Assembly: GCF_017114865.1 (NCBI RefSeq)
Contig: NZ_JADEYH010000005.1
Span: 124,001 to 188,000 of the forward strand
Direction: 5' to 3'
Origin: Streptomyces verrucosisporus
GTDB taxonomy: Bacteria > Actinomycetota > Actinomycetes > Streptomycetales > Streptomycetaceae
DNA: 64,000 bases
In this document: one piece after another, positions 59,870-64,000 of the stretch
Position numbering within the stretch: the first letter of the stretch is position 1
How the letters are laid out: the number at the start of each line of letters is the position of its first letter
Position numbers and translations under genes: made by a program
The notes under the pieces: model-generated
Database searches by the model: none
What the model was told of the DNA's origin: nothing
Seen by the model: only the letters and a program-made list of their open reading frames with translations

Positions 59870-61060
59870 GTGCCCCGCAACGACCGCGAGTACGACGTGG
59901 TGCTGTTCGGCGCGACCGGTTTCACCGGCGGGCTGACGGCCGAGTACCTGGCCGCCCACGCCCCCGGCGACTGCCGCTGGGCTCTGGCCGGGCGCAACCG
60001 CGACAAGCTGCTGCGGCTGCGCGAGCGGCTGGCGGAGATCGATCCGGCCTGCGCCGAACTGCCGCTGCTGCACGCCGACGTCACCGATCCCGGCTCGCTG
60101 CGCGCGGTGGCCGAGAGCGCCGCGGTGGTGGCCACCACCGTCGGCCCGTACGTCGAGTACGGGGAGCCGCTGGTGGCCGCGTGCGCCGAGGCGGGGACGG
60201 ACTACGCGGACCTCACCGGCGAGCCGGAGTTCGTCGACATGATGTATCTGCGCCACCACGACCGGGCCCGACGCACCGGGGCGCGGCTGGTGCACGCCTG
60301 CGGTTTCGACTCGGTGCCGCACGACCTGGGCGTGCTGTACACCGTCGAGCGCCTCCCCGAGGGGGTGCCGCTGCGGATCGACGGTTATGTGCGGGCGGCG
60401 GCGGCCTTCTCCGGGGGGACGTTCGCCTCCGCGCTGACGGCGTTCTCCCGGGGCCGGCAGACGCTGGCCGCGGCGCGGGAGCGGCGGCGGGTGGAGTCCC
60501 GTCCGGCCGGGCGCCGGGTCGGCGCGCCGCTGGACCGGCCGCGCCGCAGCGGGAAGGCGGGGGTGTGGGCGGTGCCGCTGCCGACGGTCGATCCGCAGGT
60601 CGTGGCCCGGTCGGCGGCCGCTCTGGAGCGCTACGGCCCCGACTTCCGCTACCGCCACTACGCGGCCGTGCGCACGCTGCCCGTGGCGGTGGGCGGCATG
60701 GTCGGGGCGGGGGCGCTCTTCGCCGCCGCTCAGCTCCCGGCCGTGCGCCGTGCGCTGTCGGCCAGGCTGTCGCCGGGTGACGGGCCGAGCCCGCGCAAGC
60801 GGGCGGAGAGCTGGTTCAAGGTCCGCTTCTTCGGGGAGGGCGGCGGACGCCGTGTGGTGACGGAGGTGTCCGGCGGCGATCCGGGCTACGACGAGACGGC
60901 GAAGATGCTGGCCGAGTCGGCGCTCTGCCTGGCGCTGGACGACCTTCCGCAGACCTCGGGCCAGGTCACCACGGCCGTGGCGATGGGGGACGCGCTGATC
61001 GAACGGCTGGTGCGGGCCGGGATGGGCTTCCGGGTGGTCTCCTCGGCGGAGGGCCGCTGA
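59870..61060 (+). CDS. saccharopine dehydrogenase-like reductase (trans-acting enoyl reductase type)
   Basis: 396 residues. The NAD(P) site is VVLFGATGFTGGLTAEYLA, followed by WALAGRNRDKLLRLR, TTVGPYVEYGEPLV and HACGFDSVPHDLGV. This set matches membrane-associated trans-acting enoyl reductases (Rv2953 type) and other short saccharopine-dehydrogenase-like proteins. A hydrophobic segment near residue 280 (GGMVGAGALFAAAQL) could contact the membrane. The substrate is unknown, and no polyketide synthase is adjacent. GTG 59870 has AGGAGG 5 nt upstream. Confidence 0.85.
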   Translation: MPRNDREYDVVLFGATGFTGGLTAEYLAAHAPGDCRWALAGRNRDKLLRLRERLAEIDPACAELPLLHADVTDPGSLRAVAESAAVVATTVGPYVEYGEPLVAACAEAGTDYADLTGEPEFVDMMYLRHHDRARRTGARLVHACGFDSVPHDLGVLYTVERLPEGVPLRIDGYVRAAAAFSGGTFASALTAFSRGRQTLAAARERRRVESRPAGRRVGAPLDRPRRSGKAGVWAVPLPTVDPQVVARSAAALERYGPDFRYRHYAAVRTLPVAVGGMVGAGALFAAAQLPAVRRALSARLSPGDGPSPRKRAESWFKVRFFGEGGGRRVVTEVSGGDPGYDETAKMLAESALCLALDDLPQTSGQVTTAVAMGDALIERLVRAGMGFRVVSSAEGR

Positions 61061-61084
61061 GCGTTCCGCAGGGGCCGGGGAGCC

Positions 61085-61111
61085 GGGTGGCGGGCGGTCA
61101 GCCCGCCACCC
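61085..61111. terminator. hairpin overlapping the end of the small membrane gene
   Basis: An 11-bp stem (61085-61095 with 61101-61111) and a 5-nt loop between converging genes. The right arm lies in the last codons of the leftward gene. Confidence 0.6.
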
Positions 61112-61316
61112 AGGAGGCTATGACGTAGAGCATGGCTATCACCCAGCCCACGGCGAGCGTGCCCGCCAGGGTGAGCACCAGGGCGGGGCCGCGCCCGAGG
61201 TCCGGGGCCAGGGAAGGGGCCATTTCGGTGGTTCCGTGCACGTTCTCCATGATCCGCTCCATGCCTTTCAGGGTGCCGTCCGACCACGGCTCCCAAACAT
61301 CCGTACGCGTACTCAT
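61098..61316 (-). CDS. small single-helix membrane protein
   Basis: 72 residues: about 45 soluble residues (including EPWSDGTLKGMERIM) followed by one hydrophobic helix (ALVLTLAGTLAVGWVIAMLY) near the C-terminus. I do not recognise a family. It is divergent from the CoA-transferase gene with 82 bp between starts. Codon use is typical of the organism, which supports it as a gene. Confidence 0.6.
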   Translation of the reverse strand: MSTRTDVWEPWSDGTLKGMERIMENVHGTTEMAPSLAPDLGRGPALVLTLAGTLAVGWVIAMLYVIASWVAG

Positions 61317-61398
61317 CCGCGTTGGGGATCAAGCTAGTTGCGGGTACTGACAACGCGATCTCAGTGCGGGCGGACGGGAGTGCGGGCACAATGCGTGT

Positions 61399-62835
61399 AT
61401 GGATCAACGGTCTTGGGTCCGGCTGTGGGCCGCGCTCGGCGGCGACCCCGGTCTGTGCGAGCGTGTCCGCCTCGTCCCCCGCACCTCCCCCGACGGGTCC
61501 GGCGGTGTGCTGCCGGCCCGGCTGCCGGTGCGGGAGCTGGCGCGTTCGACCGTGGCGGTGTGCGCGCTGGCGGCGGCCGAGTTCGAAGCCCGCCGCACGG
61601 GGAGGGCCGTGCCCGGGGTCGGGGTGGACGACGGGGCGGTGGCCACCGCGTTCGTCAGCGAGCGGCATCTGCGGATCGACGGGCGCGCGCCGTCCACGTT
61701 CGCGCCGCTGTCGCGCTTCTGGCGCACCGACGGCGGTTGGCTGCGCACCCACGCCAACTACCCGCACCACCGTGCCCGGTTGCTGTCCGCGCTCGGCGTT
61801 CCTGACACGGGCGGCGACGAGGCACTCGTCGCCGCCGTCGCCGGCGTGCTGGCGGAGCGCCGGGCGGAGGAGGTCGAGGAGGCGGTGTACGCGGCGGGCG
61901 GTCTGGCCGTGGCCGTGCGCACGCCCGGGCGGTGGTCGGCGCATCCGCAGGGCGCGGCCGTGGCCCGGCTCCCGCTGCTGGGATTGGAGCGGCTGGACGA
62001 CGCGCCGGCGCTGCCGCCGCCCTCAGCCGGTTCGGGGCCGGGCTCGGGATCATGCGCCGGGCTGCGCGTGCTGGACCTCACCCGTGTCATCGCCGGTCCC
62101 GTGGCCACCCGCACTCTCGCCCTGCTGGGCGCCGACGTGCTGCGGATCGACTCGCCGCGTCTGCCCGAGAGCGCGGACGCGCACGCCGACACCGGGTTCG
62201 GCAAGCGGTCGGCCCTGCTGGACCTGGCGTCCCGCTCCGGCCGCGCCTCCTTCGAGGAGTTGCTGGGGAAGGCCCATGTGGTCGTCACCGGCTACCGTCC
62301 CGGCGCGCTGGACCGCTTCGGGCTGTCGGCCGGGGAGCTGGCCGGGCGGCGGCCGGGTGTGGCGGTGGCCGAGTTGAGCGCCTGGGGCGGTCCCGGTGTC
62401 GGGCCGTGGGGTGGCAGGCGGGGTTTCGACAGCCTGGTGCAGGCGGCGAGCGGCATCGCCGTGACCGAGGGCGGGCCGGACGGCGACCCCGGTGTGCTGC
62501 CCGCACAGGCCCTGGACCACGGCACGGGCTATCTGCTGGCCGCCGCCGTGCTGCGTTCGCTCACCGACCAGCGCGACGGCGGGGGTTCGCGGCACGTGCG
62601 GCTCGCGCTGGCGCGGACGGCGCACTGGCTGCAGCACGAGCTGGAAGGGGCGAAGGGGCCGGGGGAACCGGAGGAGGTGCGGGAGCCGTACGACCCGGCC
62701 GACTGGCTCGACGAGACGGGCGGCCCGCTGGGCCGGCTGCGCCACGCCGTCTCCCCCGTGGCCTACGACGGCGGGCCGGAGGGCTGGTCCCGGCCGCCGG
62801 GGCGGCCGGGCGGGGACGAGCCCGTGTGGGGGTGA
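61399..62835 (+). CDS. CaiB/BaiF CoA-transferase family protein with rearranged halves
   Basis: 478 residues. The C-terminal half starts with the usual CaiB beginning (LRVLDLTRVIAGPVATRTLALLGADVLRIDSP, then DLASRSGRASFEELL and a catalytic-Asp region GFDSLVQAASGIAVTEGG). The N-terminal 210 residues resemble what is normally the C-terminal part of the family (FWRTDGGWLRTHANYPHHRARLL, EVEEAVYAAGGLAVAVRT). The order is therefore permuted or fused relative to CaiB. The CoA donor and acceptor are unknown. CACAAT (61387-61392) ends 6 nt before ATG 61399 and no ribosome site is visible, so it is probably leaderless. Confidence 0.8.
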   Translation: MDQRSWVRLWAALGGDPGLCERVRLVPRTSPDGSGGVLPARLPVRELARSTVAVCALAAAEFEARRTGRAVPGVGVDDGAVATAFVSERHLRIDGRAPSTFAPLSRFWRTDGGWLRTHANYPHHRARLLSALGVPDTGGDEALVAAVAGVLAERRAEEVEEAVYAAGGLAVAVRTPGRWSAHPQGAAVARLPLLGLERLDDAPALPPPSAGSGPGSGSCAGLRVLDLTRVIAGPVATRTLALLGADVLRIDSPRLPESADAHADTGFGKRSALLDLASRSGRASFEELLGKAHVVVTGYRPGALDRFGLSAGELAGRRPGVAVAELSAWGGPGVGPWGGRRGFDSLVQAASGIAVTEGGPDGDPGVLPAQALDHGTGYLLAAAVLRSLTDQRDGGGSRHVRLALARTAHWLQHELEGAKGPGEPEEVREPYDPADWLDETGGPLGRLRHAVSPVAYDGGPEGWSRPPGRPGGDEPVWG

Positions 62836-62847
62836 GGAGACCGCGGG

Positions 62848-63519
62848 TCAGTCGTCCCGGTCGTCGCGCCTGCGGTCGTGGCCGTGCCCGTGGCCGCCCT
62901 CCAGGCGCTTGCGCTCCCGACGCTCCGCGCGCCTGCGCTCGACCCCGACGCCGCCCCAGAAGGCGAAGCCGCTGACCGCCACGCGCGGTGCGCCCGGCTC
63001 GCCCCGGCCCGCGGCGCTGTGGTCGAAGCCGCCCATGACGCCGATGCCGCGTACGTCGACCTCGGCCTCGTCCGGGACGATCACGTTGACGCCGCCCATG
63101 ATCGCGAAGCAGCGGATCTCCACCTCGCGGTCCTCGAAGTACGCCTCGCGCAGGTCGATCTCCCCGCCGCCCCAGAAGGCGAAGCAGGTGAAGCGGCGGG
63201 GCGCGGTCCACGGCCCCTTGCGCACGAAGCCGCCCATGACCGCCACCGCGCCGCGGGAGGTGGCGCTGCCGCCGAAGCGTTCGGCCCAGCCGCGGCCGGC
63301 CCGGGCGGGCTCGGCCGGAGTGGCCGCTGTGGTGGCCTGGGGCAGGTCCCTGACCAGGGGGGCCAGCTCGCCCTGGGTGCGCGCGGCGTAGACGGAGTCC
63401 AGCCGCTCCTGGAACTCCTCCATGTTCAGGCGCCCCTCGGCCACCGCCTCGCGCAGCACCTCGGCCACGCGTTCCCGGTCGGCGTCGGAGGCCCTCATCT
63501 CGGGCAGATCGTCGGTCAT
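62848..63519 (-). CDS. DUF1707 and cell-wall-active-antibiotics-response (LiaF-like) domain protein
   Basis: 223 residues. Residues 5-60 are DUF1707 (MRASDADRERVAEVLREAVAEGRLNMEEFQERL). Residues 90-200 form a beta-rich LiaF/DUF2154-like domain with repeated FAFWGG and VMGGF units, implying a solenoid. It has no membrane helix. The C-terminus is basic and His-rich (GHGHGHDRRR). Related proteins respond to envelope stress. It converges on the CoA-transferase gene with only 12 bp between stops. Confidence 0.85.
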   Translation of the reverse strand: MTDDLPEMRASDADRERVAEVLREAVAEGRLNMEEFQERLDSVYAARTQGELAPLVRDLPQATTAATPAEPARAGRGWAERFGGSATSRGAVAVMGGFVRKGPWTAPRRFTCFAFWGGGEIDLREAYFEDREVEIRCFAIMGGVNVIVPDEAEVDVRGIGVMGGFDHSAAGRGEPGAPRVAVSGFAFWGGVGVERRRAERRERKRLEGGHGHGHDRRRDDRDD

Positions 63520-63530
63520 GGCGGCAGGCT

Positions 63531-63565
63531 ACCGGCCGGGCCCGGTCAGGTCGGGCCCGGCCGGT
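63531..63565. terminator. glyA terminator
   Basis: A 14-bp stem (63531-63544 with 63552-63565), 7-nt loop, 11 nt downstream of the leftward glyA stop. Confidence 0.8.
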
Positions 63566-63575
63566 CCTCAGGCGG

Positions 63576-64000
63576 TCAGGCCAGGTCGATGCCGGGGTAG
63601 AGCGGGTGCCCGGCCAGCAGGTCGGCGGCGCGTCCGGCGACGGCCTCGGCGACCTTGGGCTCCAGCAGGTACCGGGCCCTGGAGGGGGCTCCGGCCGCGG
63701 TGGTGCCGGGCTCGGCGGCGGTGAGGGTGGTGTGGACCAGGTCGGCGACCTCGTCCATCTCGGCCGTTCCCAGGCCTCGCGTGGTCAGGGCCGGGGTGCC
63801 GATGCGGATGCCGGAGGTGTACCAGGCGCCGTTGGGGTCGCGCGGCACGGCGTTGCGGTTGGTGACGATGCCGGCGTCCAGCAGCGCGTCCTCGGCCTGG
63901 CGGCCGGTGAGGCCGTAGCCGGTGACGTCCACCAGGGCCAGGTGGTTGTCGGTGCCGCCGGTGACCAGTCGTGCGCCCCGGCGCATCAGACCCTCGGCGA
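63576..64000 (-). CDS. glyA: serine hydroxymethyltransferase, C-terminal part (runs off the window)
   Basis: The last 141 or so residues. [29 protein letters not shown] and [34 protein letters not shown] are diagnostic of SHMT, which is pyridoxal-phosphate dependent and makes glycine and methylene-tetrahydrofolate from serine. The 5' part and the PLP lysine lie beyond position 64000. The stop at 63576 is followed by a hairpin. The final segment ending [10 protein letters not shown] is normal for the family. Confidence 0.92.
   Translation of the reverse strand, partial: AEGLMRRGARLVTGGTDNHLALVDVTGYGLTGRQAEDALLDAGIVTNRNAVPRDPNGAWYTSGIRIGTPALTTRGLGTAEMDEVADLVHTTLTAAEPGTTAAGAPSRARYLLEPKVAEAVAGRAADLLAGHPLYPGIDLA

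Overview
The window is chromosomal DNA of a high-GC actinomycete, almost certainly Streptomyces or a close relative. The evidence is the very high GC content with third-position bias, frequent GTG/TTG starts, TTA codons in only three genes, and families typical of streptomycetes: Methyltransf_19 (DUF574), DUF3140, DUF1206, DUF3515, the LPFR small protein, the SCO6745 family and the HpnC/D/E squalene genes. I found no rRNA, tRNA, CRISPR array or phage.

Layout. 1-3.6 kb: the tail of an unidentified gene, two tandem family-2 glycosyltransferases, and small ChaB, DUF2267 and DUF8129-like proteins. 3.8-6.8 kb: a methyltransferase translationally coupled to a PAS-GGDEF-EAL cyclic-di-GMP protein that carries a TTA (bldA) codon. 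6.9-12.5 kb: DUF3140, soxR divergent from a split transketolase pair across a SoxR box, a lipase-like hydrolase, AlkB and a tyrosine phosphatase. 12.5-17 kb: hpnC-hpnD-hpnE-polyprenyl synthase (squalene synthesis), with no squalene-hopene cyclase following. 17.2-20.2 kb: a TetR regulator divergent from an MMPL exporter with two matching operators. 20.3-27.5 kb: a seven-gene leftward cluster (two CDP-alcohol phosphotransferases, a sugar nucleotidyltransferase, a glycerol-1-phosphate-dehydrogenase-like enzyme, a glycosyltransferase and a TagGH-like ABC exporter) that looks like a pathway for an undescribed polyol-phosphate lipid or glycopolymer. 27.8-33.3 kb: galE, a cation-efflux protein, idi, an anti-sigma-like ATPase, an enoyl-CoA hydratase and an SCO6745-family protein. 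33.4-39 kb: an LPFR small protein, tex, an acyl-ACP desaturase with a tandem operator, a SnoaL-like protein and DUF1206. 39.1-41.2 kb: a decayed GH18 chitinase, a uridine-kinase-like protein and a nitroreductase. 41.3-44.2 kb: an ABC-F ATPase with a long leader and phased upstream repeats, and a MerR regulator. 44.2-50.1 kb: fatty-acid oxidation genes (FadB-like, thiolase, acyl-CoA dehydrogenase, CaiB/BaiF). 50.3-57.1 kb: a ribose-type ABC uptake operon with rbsK, rbsD, deoC and a GntR regulator. 57.5-58.6 kb: a broken ISL3 transposase fused to the edge of a small membrane gene. 58.7-64 kb: MmcQ/YjbR, a DUF3515 lipoprotein, a saccharopine-dehydrogenase-like reductase, a CoA-transferase, DUF1707 and the 3' end of glyA.

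How the parts relate. The isoprenoid genes (idi, polyprenyl synthase, hpnCDE) bracket the envelope-polymer cluster, so 12-31 kb is largely envelope lipid and glycan metabolism. The 44-50 kb block is acyl-CoA degradation and the 50-57 kb block pentose uptake. Many genes overlap by ATGA/GTGA and form tight operons. Seven genes have a -10-like hexamer ending 6-7 nt before the start codon and lack a Shine-Dalgarno sequence, so they are probably leaderless. Most convergent gene pairs are separated by long perfect hairpins.
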